A DNA stretch of 14,196 nt, from positions 1-14,196 of the forward strand of contig DAHVQS010000054.1 of the NCBI GenBank assembly GCA_027317645.1, given 5' to 3'. Shown here one piece after another: positions 1-7,134 of the stretch. Numbering within the stretch: position 1 is the stretch's first letter; the number at the start of each line of letters is the position of its first letter. Under the pieces are notes generated by a model. It did not search any database, had not been told where the DNA came from, and was given only the letters and a program-made list of their open reading frames with translations. The DNA comes from Paenalcaligenes sp021793095. GTDB lineage: Bacteria; Pseudomonadota; Gammaproteobacteria; Burkholderiales; Burkholderiaceae_B. The position numbers and the translations under genes were made by a program.

Positions 1-604
1 CCTGAATGGCCGGCGCACTGCCACGATACGGAATATGGTGCATTTCCACGCCCGCCATTTTGCCAAACAACTCACCTGCCAAGTGCGTGCCACCCCCTAT
101 GCCAGAAGAGGCATAGGTCACAGCACCTGGGTGTTCGCGAGCATAATCAATGAGCTCTTGAACACTATCTACCTCAAAAGATGAGTTCACTACCAGCACG
201 ATGGGGAAACGGGCCACCGAACCGATGGGCTCGAAATCCGCCTGAATATCGTAACCTAAATCATCACGCAAACTAGGCAAAATGGCATGATGGATGGCGG
301 GCAGCAAAAAAGTATAGCCATCGGGCTTTTCGTTGACCACATAACGGGCCGCCACAATGCCCCCTGCCCCGGCACGATTATCGATCACCGCGGGCTCACC
401 CCATTTCTCGGCCAATGGCTTGGCCACAAAACGAGCAGCTGTATCCACGGGCCCACCCGCTGGGAATGGGACCACCAAATTAACCGCACGCTCAGGCCAA
501 TCATCAGCGGCCTGCGTGACGGGGGCCCAACCCAAAGCGCTGACCCCCAAGGTCAATGCCGCGGCAACACCTAACCAACGGCGACGATTGCTCTTAAACG
601 TCAT
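1..604 (-). CDS. Bug/TctC-family periplasmic solute receptor (partial, 3' end outside window)
   Basis: Periplasmic substrate-binding protein of the tripartite tricarboxylate transporter (TTT) type, which captures a carboxylate for a membrane permease. The first 201 residues are visible, out of roughly 320-330 usual for the family; the frame stays open to the left edge. The N-terminus has an Arg-rich segment (RRRWLG, residues 7-12), a hydrophobic stretch and a likely signal-peptidase site after TQA (residue 32), so Sec or Tat export is plausible. The mature part carries the family signature VPFPAGGPVDTAAR (45-58), then DNRAGAGG and the KPDGYTFL segment. The ATG overlaps the last 11 bases of the upstream CoA-transferase gene, which argues for one transcript and coupled translation. 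No TTT membrane genes are visible; many Bug receptors are orphans. The ligand cannot be read from sequence. Confidence 0.9.
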   Translation of the reverse strand, partial: MTFKSNRRRWLGVAAALTLGVSALGWAPVTQAADDWPERAVNLVVPFPAGGPVDTAARFVAKPLAEKWGEPAVIDNRAGAGGIVAARYVVNEKPDGYTFLLPAIHHAILPSLRDDLGYDIQADFEPIGSVARFPIVLVVNSSFEVDSVQELIDYAREHPGAVTYASSGIGGGTHLAGELFGKMAGVEMHHIPYRGSAPAIQ

Positions 605-1823
605 GCTCGTTCTCCATCGTTTTCTTATACAAATCAATCAGACCAAACTCAGCCAATACCTCTTCAGTATGCTCACCCAGCAGTGGAGGCGCCTGACGGT
701 ATTCTACCGGCGTATCGCTATAGCGGATGGGACTCGCGGTGGTGGGGGCTTTGCCGGCCAAAGGATGCTCAACCTCGCGCCAGAGCTCACGTGCTTTGAC
801 CTGCGGGTTGTTAAACACCTGCTCGAGATTATTAATAGGCCCAGAAGGTACCCCCACAGCACGAAGCTCTTCAATCCACTCATCACTGCTGCGGGTCTTC
901 ATGATCTCAACCAAAATGGCAATCAACTCATCACGGTTTTCAAGTCGTTTGCTGTTATTGATATAGCGCGGGTTTTCAGCCAGATCGGGGCGCCCAATCA
1001 CCTCGCAGTAGGCGCGATACTGACCGTCATTGCCAGTGGCCACGATCATATGCCCATCAGCGGTTTCAAACACCTGATAGGGCACCACATTTTGGTGGGC
1101 ATTACCAAAGCGTTTGGGGGCAACGCCTGAGGTCATATAGTTGAGGTTTTGGTTGGCGAGCAGCGCCACATGAGAATCCAGCAATGCAATGTCTATATGC
1201 TGCCCCTGCCCGCTGCGGGTGCGCTCATGCAAGGCACCCAAAATCCCCACGGTGGCATACATGCCCGTGATGATATCGGTGACTGCGACCCCGGCTTTTT
1301 GTGGCCCACCACCTGGCAGGTCATCGCGCTCGCCGGTAATGCTCATCAACCCCCCCATGCCTTGGATCATAAAATCATAACCTGGCAAAGGCGCCATCGG
1401 ACCTGTCTGCCCAAAGCCGGTGATCGAGCAATAAATCATGCTGGGGTTAATCTCCTTGATGGACTCATAATCCAGACCATATTTTTTGAGGCCACCGACC
1501 TTGAAGTTTTCAACCAAAATATCACAGTCTTTGGCCAGCTCACGCACCAGATCCGCCCCCTTGGGCTGGGAAAAATCAATGGTGATCGACCGCTTGTTGC
1601 GGTTGGTACTCAGATAATATGCGCTCTCACTAGTGTCCTTGCCCTGCGCATCCTTGAGATAAGGGGGCCCCCAAGAGCGCGTGTCATCCCCAACCTCGGG
1701 GCGTTCTACTTTAATTACATCAGCACCTAAATCCGCAAGGTTTTGCGTACACCAGGGTCCTGCCAAAATACGGGATAAGTCTAAGACCTTAATCCCGCTC
1801 AAAGGGAGTGAGCGTTTAGTCAC
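594..1823 (-). CDS. CaiB/BaiF family III CoA-transferase
   Basis: Family III CoA-transferase (about 409 residues), which moves CoA between carboxylic acids through an enzyme-bound anhydride. Visible marks are the N-terminal LSGIKVLDLSR and LAGPWCTQNLADLGADVIKVE segments, and GYDFMIQGMGG with Asp150 as the expected catalytic aspartate (formyl-CoA transferase Asp169 type). I place the start at a GTG at 1823 because GGAGG lies six bases upstream and because the family core begins right after it. A longer in-frame extension to 1883 adds twenty residues unlike the family. The stop codon lies inside the downstream receptor gene, so the two form an operon: probably uptake plus activation of the same acid. 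It is only distantly similar to the second family III enzyme at 7135-8325, so it is not a recent duplicate. Substrate unknown. Confidence 0.93.
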   Translation of the reverse strand: MTKRSLPLSGIKVLDLSRILAGPWCTQNLADLGADVIKVERPEVGDDTRSWGPPYLKDAQGKDTSESAYYLSTNRNKRSITIDFSQPKGADLVRELAKDCDILVENFKVGGLKKYGLDYESIKEINPSMIYCSITGFGQTGPMAPLPGYDFMIQGMGGLMSITGERDDLPGGGPQKAGVAVTDIITGMYATVGILGALHERTRSGQGQHIDIALLDSHVALLANQNLNYMTSGVAPKRFGNAHQNVVPYQVFETADGHMIVATGNDGQYRAYCEVIGRPDLAENPRYINNSKRLENRDELIAILVEIMKTRSSDEWIEELRAVGVPSGPINNLEQVFNNPQVKARELWREVEHPLAGKAPTTASPIRYSDTPVEYRQAPPLLGEHTEEVLAEFGLIDLYKKTMENEHDV

Positions 1824-1829
1824 AAATAG

Positions 1830-1834
1830 CCTCC
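1830..1834 (-). promoter_or_regulatory. Shine-Dalgarno site fixing a GTG start
   Basis: A perfect GGAGG on the minus strand lies six bases before the GTG at 1823-1821. It is the best start signal for the CoA-transferase gene and the reason the upstream in-frame ATG at 1883 was not used. Confidence 0.8.
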
Positions 1835-1951
1835 AAAAATAGTCCCTTTCCCTTGTAGCGAAAATTGCAAGCCACAAAGGCATTATCTACTTACAGTGAA
1901 CAGATTCTATGCAATTATTTATACTTTAACTGAAAAATCAGCGACTTAGCT

Positions 1952-1979
1952 CTTGAGATTTCCCATTTCGCCCCTATCT
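1952..1979 (+). promoter_or_regulatory. Sigma-32 (heat-shock) type promoter for hsp20
   Basis: The sequence CTTGAGA (1952-1958), a 13-base spacer and CCCTATCT (1972-1979) match the RpoH consensus CTTGAAA / CCCCATNT with one mismatch in each box. It sits about 85 bases before the small heat-shock protein start, as expected for such a gene. The match is read directly; use by RpoH is inference. Confidence 0.72.
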
Positions 1980-2062
1980 GTACTGATAGAGGCAACCCAA
2001 ATGCCTAATTCAACGCAATAGACAAAACTGATTAATATAACGACAGATTATAGGGATAAATC

Positions 2063-2485
2063 ATGAGCAATTTTCCAATTACACACCGCTTGGTAAACGA
2101 TTTATTTAATGACTTGACGGATGGTTTCTTTGTCAAACCCATGCAGGGTCAGTCCTTGCCTCGTAGCATCGCCATGGACATCAAAGAGGATGAAAACGCC
2201 TATGTCGTCCATGCCGAGTTACCGGGGGTAAAAAAGGACGATATCCATGTAGAAATTGAGGGTGGACTCGTCACCATCAAGGCCGAAGTCACCCAAGAGG
2301 AAACCACTGAAAACGAGCGTATGCTACGCCGTGAGCGTTATACAGGCTCAGTGTCGCGTCGATTTGAGTTACCCGTAGAGGTAGACCTCGATCAAGCCAA
2401 TGCAGATTATACCGATGGGATTTTAGTCCTCAATCTGCCCAAGCTCGAGCACAAGTCTAACGTACGCAAGCTCGATATCAAATAA
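2063..2485 (+). CDS. Small heat-shock protein, Hsp20/alpha-crystallin family
   Basis: ATP-independent holdase chaperone of 140 residues, which binds unfolding proteins in the cytoplasm and forms oligomers. The short N-terminal arm (about residues 1-38) is followed by the alpha-crystallin domain: MDIKEDENAYVVHAELPGV, then DIHVEIEGGLVTIKAE, then FELPVEVDLDQANADYTDGI and LVLNLPK. The C-terminal tail ends in RKLDIK, whose LDI resembles the I-x-I anchoring motif. A weak Shine-Dalgarno-like AGGGA lies about six bases before the ATG. The gene is monocistronic, between a heat-shock-type promoter and an intrinsic terminator, and appears unrelated in function to the catabolic operons on both sides. Confidence 0.96.
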   Translation: MSNFPITHRLVNDLFNDLTDGFFVKPMQGQSLPRSIAMDIKEDENAYVVHAELPGVKKDDIHVEIEGGLVTIKAEVTQEETTENERMLRRERYTGSVSRRFELPVEVDLDQANADYTDGILVLNLPKLEHKSNVRKLDIK

Positions 2486-2513
2486 ATGCTATTAGAGTTT
2501 CGCAATAGTTTAG

Positions 2514-2540
2514 AAACCGCGCTGCAAAGCGCGGTTTTTT
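2514..2540 (+). terminator. Intrinsic terminator after hsp20
   Basis: A ten-pair stem AAACCGCGCT / AGCGCGGTTT closes a GCAA tetraloop (2524-2527) and runs straight into six T residues (2535-2540). It lies 29 bases after the hsp20 stop. On the minus strand the same hairpin is followed by TTTCTAAA, so it may also stop lysR transcripts weakly. Confidence 0.93.
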
Positions 2541-2561
2541 GTTCACTCTATGATAATAAAA

Positions 2562-3470
2562 TCAATCCACGCCGGGGCGGCATTCCGTCAATAACTCTAT
2601 CAACTCTTTGGTGTAATGAGGCAGGCTCTCAATATCGCGCACGCAGATCACCAGATTTCTTTTGGCCCACTCATCATGCAGATAAATCCTCTTGACGTCT
2701 ATATATTGAGCATAACGACGGGCTGCCGAATCCGGTAACAAGCCAATCCCCACATTTTCAGCCACCATTCGACACAGGGCCTCAAAGCCGTTGACCTGGA
2801 TGCGCAATTTTATTTGTTGATTAAAACGCCGCGCGGCCTCTTGCAAAAACGTATGGATGGCACTGCCCTCATGCAGGGAGATATAGTTTTCACCCAAAGT
2901 ATCTTCGAAGTGCACCCGCTGCTGATGCGCCAAAAAATGCTGGGGGCTCACGACCAACACCAGCTCATCACTCATGAAGGGCAGCGTCATCAACCCTTCG
3001 GTATTGACCGTATCGGCCACAATACCAATATCCGTGGTGCGTGTGGCCACCGCCCGAGTAATGTCGGCACTGGGCTTTTCAGTGAGGTGGATATGCACCT
3101 GGGGGTGCTCGGTCAAATAGCGGGACAAAATATTGGGTAAAAACTCAGTCATCGCTGTCGTATTGGCAAAAATACGGACATGCCCAATGATGCCGTTGGC
3201 ATACTCCTGTAAATCAGAGCGCAGCAACTCAACTTGGGCCAACACCTGTTGGGCATGGTGCAAAAAGGCCTCGCCCGCTGGCAAGAGGTTAATCCCCGTG
3301 GCCGTTCGCTCAAAGAGAGGAATGCCAATGGACTCCTCGAGCTTTTTGATGCGCATGCTCGCTGCTGGCAACGAAATATGGATGCGCTGCGCCCCCCGCG
3401 TCAGACTATTTTCCTCGGCGATATAAACAAATAAGCGTAGATCGACAAAATCAAAATGGATAGAGGACAT
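2562..3470 (-). CDS. LysR-family transcriptional regulator of the itaconate-type operon
   Basis: LysR-type regulator of about 302 residues. The winged helix-turn-helix is at the N-terminus (residues about 8-65): DLRLFVYIAEENSLTRGAQR, then LPAASMRIKKLEESIGIPLF and ERTATGINLLPAGEAFL. The rest is a periplasmic-binding-protein-like effector domain, with ADIGIVADT-like and VAENVGIGLLPDSAA segments. I chose the ATG at 3470. An in-frame TTG at 3485 would add five residues, but LysR proteins usually begin close to the DLRLF helix. The gene is divergent from the operon starting at 3624, the standard arrangement for a LysR activator of its neighbour, and a LysR gene holds the same place in the Pseudomonas itaconate locus. 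The effector would then be itaconate or a CoA ester of the pathway (inference). Confidence 0.93.
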   Translation of the reverse strand: MSSIHFDFVDLRLFVYIAEENSLTRGAQRIHISLPAASMRIKKLEESIGIPLFERTATGINLLPAGEAFLHHAQQVLAQVELLRSDLQEYANGIIGHVRIFANTTAMTEFLPNILSRYLTEHPQVHIHLTEKPSADITRAVATRTTDIGIVADTVNTEGLMTLPFMSDELVLVVSPQHFLAHQQRVHFEDTLGENYISLHEGSAIHTFLQEAARRFNQQIKLRIQVNGFEALCRMVAENVGIGLLPDSAARRYAQYIDVKRIYLHDEWAKRNLVICVRDIESLPHYTKELIELLTECRPGVD

Positions 3471-3623
3471 AAATACACTCAACAATCACCAATAAGCTCA
3501 GCTCGTCGCGCGAATGGCGGCGGTTATTAATCAGACATGAAAAGGCTGTTTAGGAAAAATGAATTGTCAATTAGGGTAGTATGGGCGATGCTAGAAATCA
3601 GGTAATAGTAATAAGCGAGAACG
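3471..3623. promoter_or_regulatory. Divergent lysR / catabolic operon control region
   Basis: This 153-base region must carry both promoters and the LysR operator. It contains a perfect interrupted palindrome AATTGTCAATT (3562-3572), about 50 bases before the operon start, and TCGCGCGA (3506-3513) nearer lysR. ATTG-N-CAAT fits the short T-N-A dyads that LysR proteins use, but the T-N11-A form is not evident. No textbook -35/-10 pair was found on either strand. Confidence 0.5.
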
Positions 3624-4475
3624 ATGATGCCAATTGATTTGCCCTATTTAAAAGAGTGGGTGGGCAAGCAGGAAACCGCCCATGACCAAGTTTATACTAC
3701 TCCAGTGCAGGCCATGGCGCTGAGCCTGAACCACGATGCAACGCGTATTTTAAAGGCTCCTTTACGGCCTGTCTGGCACTGGCTGTATTTTTTACCCATG
3801 TCACCACTGTCTGAGGCGGGCCCCGATGGACACCCTGCCCGCGGTGGTTTTTTACCGCCTGTGCCCTTGCCCCGACGGATGTGGGCCAGCAGCGATCTCC
3901 GCTTTCATGAGCCCATTGCCATCGGTGACACAATCAAACGGACCTCGACCATCGAATCAGTGGATCACAAAAAAGGCCGCAGCGGCGATTTGGTATTTGT
4001 GGTCGTCAACCATCAGATCCACCGTGGGCACACCCTGTGCATCGACGAGAAACATCATATTGTCTATCGCGAAATGCCCGATCCTGAGGCGCCCACGCCC
4101 ACCCCGCCGGCGGCCCCCACTGAGGCCCAGTGGTCGCGCCGCGTCACTCCAGACCCGGTACTGCTGTTTCGTTACTCGGCGCTGACCTTTAATAGCCATC
4201 GTATCCATTATGATGCCCCCTACACCCAAGAAGTAGAGGGTTATCCCGGGTTGGTCGTCCACGGCCCATTGGTCGCCACGCTATTACTCGATTTATTGCA
4301 TGAGCACCTGCCTGAAGCCACCGTTAAAAGCTATCAATTCCGAGCCGTCAGCCCCACCTTTTGCCCCGATACATTTACCCTCAATGGGCGCGTCGATGAG
4401 GAGGGACACACGGTCACCCTCTGGGCTGAGCACCAAGGGGGTGGGCTCATCATGAGTGCCCAGGCCACCATTTAA
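3624..4475 (+). CDS. ich: Itaconyl-CoA hydratase-like protein (double-hotdog, HTD2/MaoC type)
   Basis: Predicted hydratase adding water to itaconyl-CoA (or mesaconyl-C4-CoA) to give citramalyl-CoA in the cytoplasm. The 283-residue length fits the double-hotdog HTD2/mesaconyl-CoA hydratase group. The N-terminal half has the structural hotdog features WHWLYFLP, PLPRRMWASSDLRFHEPIAIGD and VVVNHQI. A Pro/Ala-rich linker follows at about 152-168. The C-terminal half carries the catalytic signature FRYSALTFNSHRIHYD (182-197), with His196 as the likely catalytic residue, and VVHGPLVATLLL. Two ATGs in tandem (3624, 3627) could start the gene, and neither has a clear Shine-Dalgarno site. It is first in a five-gene operon ending with a CitE-type lyase, which supports the itaconate assignment over a generic dehydratase. 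Exact substrate isomer is inferred, not seen. Confidence 0.85.
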   Translation: MMPIDLPYLKEWVGKQETAHDQVYTTPVQAMALSLNHDATRILKAPLRPVWHWLYFLPMSPLSEAGPDGHPARGGFLPPVPLPRRMWASSDLRFHEPIAIGDTIKRTSTIESVDHKKGRSGDLVFVVVNHQIHRGHTLCIDEKHHIVYREMPDPEAPTPTPPAAPTEAQWSRRVTPDPVLLFRYSALTFNSHRIHYDAPYTQEVEGYPGLVVHGPLVATLLLDLLHEHLPEATVKSYQFRAVSPTFCPDTFTLNGRVDEEGHTVTLWAEHQGGGLIMSAQATI

Positions 4476-4520
4476 ATCTCTATTTATTTAAAAAACAATC
4501 ACCACAGACGGACTTTCAGC

Positions 4521-5681
4521 ATGAAAAACCAAACAGACCAATACCAAGATATCCGCGATGCGGTACGTGATCTATGTGCCCAATTTCCCGCCGAGTATTT
4601 CCGTAAAATTGATGCCGAGGGCGGCTACCCCACCGAGTTTATCAAAGCCCTCACCGATGCAGGCTGGCTGGCGGCTCTGATTCCCGAAGAATATGGCGGC
4701 TCTGGGCTGGGTCTGACCGAGGCCTCGGTCATCCTCGAGGAAATTAACCGCTCAGGGGGCAACTCCGGCGTCTGTCATGGCCAGATGTACAATATGGGGA
4801 CTTTGTTGCGCCACGGCTCCGAAGAGCAAAAGCAGCATTACCTACCCAAAATCGCATCGGGCGAACTGCGCCTGCAGTCAATGGCGGTCACCGAGCCCAC
4901 CACCGGCACCGACACCACGCAGCTGAAAACCACTGCGGTGCGCAAGGGCGATCGCTACGTGGTCAATGGCCAAAAGGTTTGGATCTCGCGTGTGATGAAC
5001 TCTGATCTGATGATCCTGTTGGCGCGTACCACCCCACTGGCCGAGGTCAAAAAGAAGACCGAGGGGATGTCGATCTTTATTGTTGATATCAAAGAGGCCT
5101 TGGGCAATGGGATGGAGATACAGCCCATCCCCAATATGGTCAACCACGAGACCAACGAGCTCTTTTTCGAAAACCTCGAGATCCCCGTTGAAAACCGCAT
5201 TGGCGAAGAAGGCATGGGCTTTCGCTACATCCTGGATGGCCTCAACGCTGAGCGCGCCCTGATCGCTGCCGAGTGTATTGGCGACGCCTATTGGTTTATT
5301 GACAAGGTGACCCAATACACCAGCGAGCGCGTGGTCTTTAACCGCCCCATCGGTCAAAACCAGGGGGTGCAGTTCCCCATCGCCCGTGCGTATGTCAATA
5401 CCCAGGCCGCAGACCTGATGCGTTACAAGGCCTGCGCTCTCTTTGATGACGGTAAACACTGCGGTGCCGAGGCCAACATGTCCAAGCTGCTGGCCGCAGA
5501 CGCCTCTTGGGAGGCGGCCAACGTGTGCCTGCAATTCCATGGTGGGTTTGGTTTTGCCGCTGAATATGATGTCGAGCGTAAATTCCGTGAGACGCGCTTG
5601 TATCAGGTGGCTCCGATTTCAACCAACCTGATTCTGTCCTATGTGGCCGAACACATCTTGGGACTGCCCCGCTCGTTTTAA
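4521..5681 (+). CDS. Acyl-CoA dehydrogenase of the itaconate-type operon
   Basis: FAD-dependent acyl-CoA dehydrogenase of 386 residues, introducing an alpha,beta double bond into an acyl-CoA and passing electrons to ETF. The N-terminal helical domain contains ALIPEEYGGSGLGLTEAS. The middle beta domain has AVTEPTTGTD (122-131) and VNGQKVWIS (148-156). The C-terminal domain has FNRPIGQNQGVQF and the FAD-contacting LQFHGGFGFAAEYDVER. The usual catalytic Glu of the medium-chain enzyme (Glu376, in the IYEGT segment) is replaced: here the segment is LYQVAPISTN, with Pro365 at that place by my alignment. Glu244 in LNAERALIAAE lines up with the helix-G catalytic Glu254 of isovaleryl-CoA dehydrogenase, so the base has probably moved there. 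It starts 45 bases after the hydratase. The core itaconate route does not need it; a branched or dicarboxylic acyl-CoA substrate is likely. Confidence 0.93.
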   Translation: MKNQTDQYQDIRDAVRDLCAQFPAEYFRKIDAEGGYPTEFIKALTDAGWLAALIPEEYGGSGLGLTEASVILEEINRSGGNSGVCHGQMYNMGTLLRHGSEEQKQHYLPKIASGELRLQSMAVTEPTTGTDTTQLKTTAVRKGDRYVVNGQKVWISRVMNSDLMILLARTTPLAEVKKKTEGMSIFIVDIKEALGNGMEIQPIPNMVNHETNELFFENLEIPVENRIGEEGMGFRYILDGLNAERALIAAECIGDAYWFIDKVTQYTSERVVFNRPIGQNQGVQFPIARAYVNTQAADLMRYKACALFDDGKHCGAEANMSKLLAADASWEAANVCLQFHGGFGFAAEYDVERKFRETRLYQVAPISTNLILSYVAEHILGLPRSF

Positions 5682-5711
5682 ACAGCCTGAATTAACCCAC
5701 GAGAACCCGCT

Positions 5712-7076
5712 ATGAATACCACAAATACAACTGCTGATAGCGCTCAATTGGCCCAATTTGTGGCCGATCTGCGTTATGAGGATATCCCCACCGAAGTGGT
5801 GCGCCGCACCGAGGATTTGTTACTGGACTGGTTTGGTTCAGCACTGGCTGGCAAGGGAGCCCGCCCGGTAGAAAGCATTGCCCGTTTTGCCCGCCGTATG
5901 GCGGGGGGTCCAGGCCGGGCCGAGGTGCTGATCTCGCGTGAGCACAGCACCCCTTTATTTGCGGCCATGGTCAATGCCGCTTCCTCACATTTTATCGAGC
6001 AGGACGACGTACATAATGCCTCGGTCTTTCATCCGGCGGCGGTGATTTTCCCTCCGGTACTGGCCGTGGCCCAAGATCTGGGCAGCACGGGTAAAGAAAT
6101 TATCCTGGCCAGTGTAGCGGGCTACGAGGCCGGCATTCGCATCGGTGAGTACTTGGGCCGTCACCACTACACCATTTTCCATACCACCGGCACCGTGGGC
6201 ACGGTGGCCGCGGCGGTTGCCGTGGCCAAGCTGCTGCGCTTAGACGCCACCCAATGCTTAGACGCCATTGGCTCTGGCGGCACCCAAGCCGCCGGTCTAT
6301 GGGAGTTTTTGCGCGATGCTGCCGACTCGAAACAACTGCATACCGCCCATGCTGCTTCGGCGGGGCTGATGGCCGCCTATTTGGCCAAAGATGGCTTCAA
6401 AGGCGCCCGACACATCCTCGAGGGGCCTCAAGGCATGGCAGCGGGCATGACCAATGAAAGTTTCCCCGAAAAACTCTGTGCCGATTTGGGTCAACGCTGG
6501 GCCACCCTCGAGGTCTCCTTTAAATGTCACGCCTCCTGCCGTCACACGCACCCCGCCGCCGATGCCCTCCTCAAGGCCATGCAGGACAACAACCTGCAGG
6601 CAGATGACATCGAGCGCGTCGATGCCTACGTACACCAAGGGGCCATTGATGTGCTGGGCCCAGTCGTAGACCCACAAACAGTGCACCAAGCTAAATTCTC
6701 GATGGGGACCGTACTGGGGCTCATCGCCACACGCGGCAGCGCATCGGTGGTGGACTTCGAAGAGTCTGCTTTTAGCGATGCCGTCATTGATGTGCGCAAC
6801 CGCGTGCACATGCACTTAGATGCTGAAGTCGATGGGGCTTACCCCAAACAATGGATTGGCAAGGTCACCGTCACCACCCGCACGGGCCAAACCTATGATG
6901 CCAAGGTCCTCGAACCCAAAGGCGACCCAGGCAACACTCTGAGCCGTGCTGAAATCGAAGAAAAGGTGCACGTATTGGCATCTTTTGCACAGGCCGCTAC
7001 CCCTGCCGAGGTCGACCAGGCCATAGAAAAAGTCTGGCACCTGACCGAATGTGGCCAATTCAACGGCTTTTTCTGA
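5712..7076 (+). CDS. MmgE/PrpD family protein
   Basis: Member (454 residues) of the MmgE/PrpD superfamily, which includes 2-methylcitrate dehydratase, iminodisuccinate epimerase and animal cis-aconitate decarboxylase (ACOD1/IRG1). Visible conserved parts are EQDDVHNASVFHPAA (96-110), FHTTGTVGTVAAAVAVAK (156-173), SKQLHTAHAASAG (206-218) and KCHASCRHTHPAADA (271-285). Asp98/Asp99, His107, His157, Lys207 and His280 match the active-site pattern of the family as I recall it, but the Thr of the common DDTH motif is Val100. True PrpD enzymes act on methylcitrate beside prpB/prpC, and neither is here. The protein sits between the dehydrogenase (30-base gap) and the CoA-transferase. A homologue lies in the Pseudomonas itaconate locus without, to my knowledge, an agreed reaction. 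I assign no substrate. Confidence 0.92.
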   Translation: MNTTNTTADSAQLAQFVADLRYEDIPTEVVRRTEDLLLDWFGSALAGKGARPVESIARFARRMAGGPGRAEVLISREHSTPLFAAMVNAASSHFIEQDDVHNASVFHPAAVIFPPVLAVAQDLGSTGKEIILASVAGYEAGIRIGEYLGRHHYTIFHTTGTVGTVAAAVAVAKLLRLDATQCLDAIGSGGTQAAGLWEFLRDAADSKQLHTAHAASAGLMAAYLAKDGFKGARHILEGPQGMAAGMTNESFPEKLCADLGQRWATLEVSFKCHASCRHTHPAADALLKAMQDNNLQADDIERVDAYVHQGAIDVLGPVVDPQTVHQAKFSMGTVLGLIATRGSASVVDFEESAFSDAVIDVRNRVHMHLDAEVDGAYPKQWIGKVTVTTRTGQTYDAKVLEPKGDPGNTLSRAEIEEKVHVLASFAQAATPAEVDQAIEKVWHLTECGQFNGFF

Positions 7077-7134
7077 AATAATAAAAAGACCATGATCATT
7101 AATCACCACACCCATTTTTGATTAGGAAAGTTTC

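Larger units (their letters stand above)
1824..2062. other. Divergent intergenic region between CoA-transferase and hsp20
   Basis: This 239-base AT-rich spacer separates the minus-strand CoA-transferase/receptor operon from the plus-strand small heat-shock gene. It holds the GGAGG site for the transferase and a sigma-32-like promoter for hsp20. I could not find a convincing sigma-70 promoter for the minus-strand operon. The hsp20 leader, roughly 1986-2062, contains a small hairpin (AGGCA/TGCCT, 1990-2006) and otherwise no strong structure. Confidence 0.6.

Noticed and set aside
287..1730. Plus-strand open frames across the receptor and CoA-transferase region
   Set aside because: They are antisense shadows of the minus-strand genes, with no domain resemblance and no ribosome binding sites; the same holds for similar frames opposite the other large genes.
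1824..1883. Twenty-residue N-terminal extension of the minus-strand CoA-transferase
   Set aside because: The added residues are unlike the family, and GGAGG at 1834-1830 points to the GTG at 1823.
1971..2055. Pairing of CCCTAT (1972-1977) with ATAGGG (2050-2055) as an RNA thermometer
   Set aside because: The first element is the -10 box and lies upstream of the expected transcript start, so it is not in the RNA.
3471..3485. TTG start at 3485 for the LysR gene
   Set aside because: It adds only MLSVF before an ATG at 3470 that places the DLRLF helix at the usual distance from the N-terminus; a TTG start has no supporting Shine-Dalgarno site.
5712..7076. Calling the MmgE/PrpD gene prpD (methylcitrate cycle)
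   Set aside because: No prpB, prpC or acnD is near, and the DDTH motif is changed; the neighbours point to an itaconate-type pathway.
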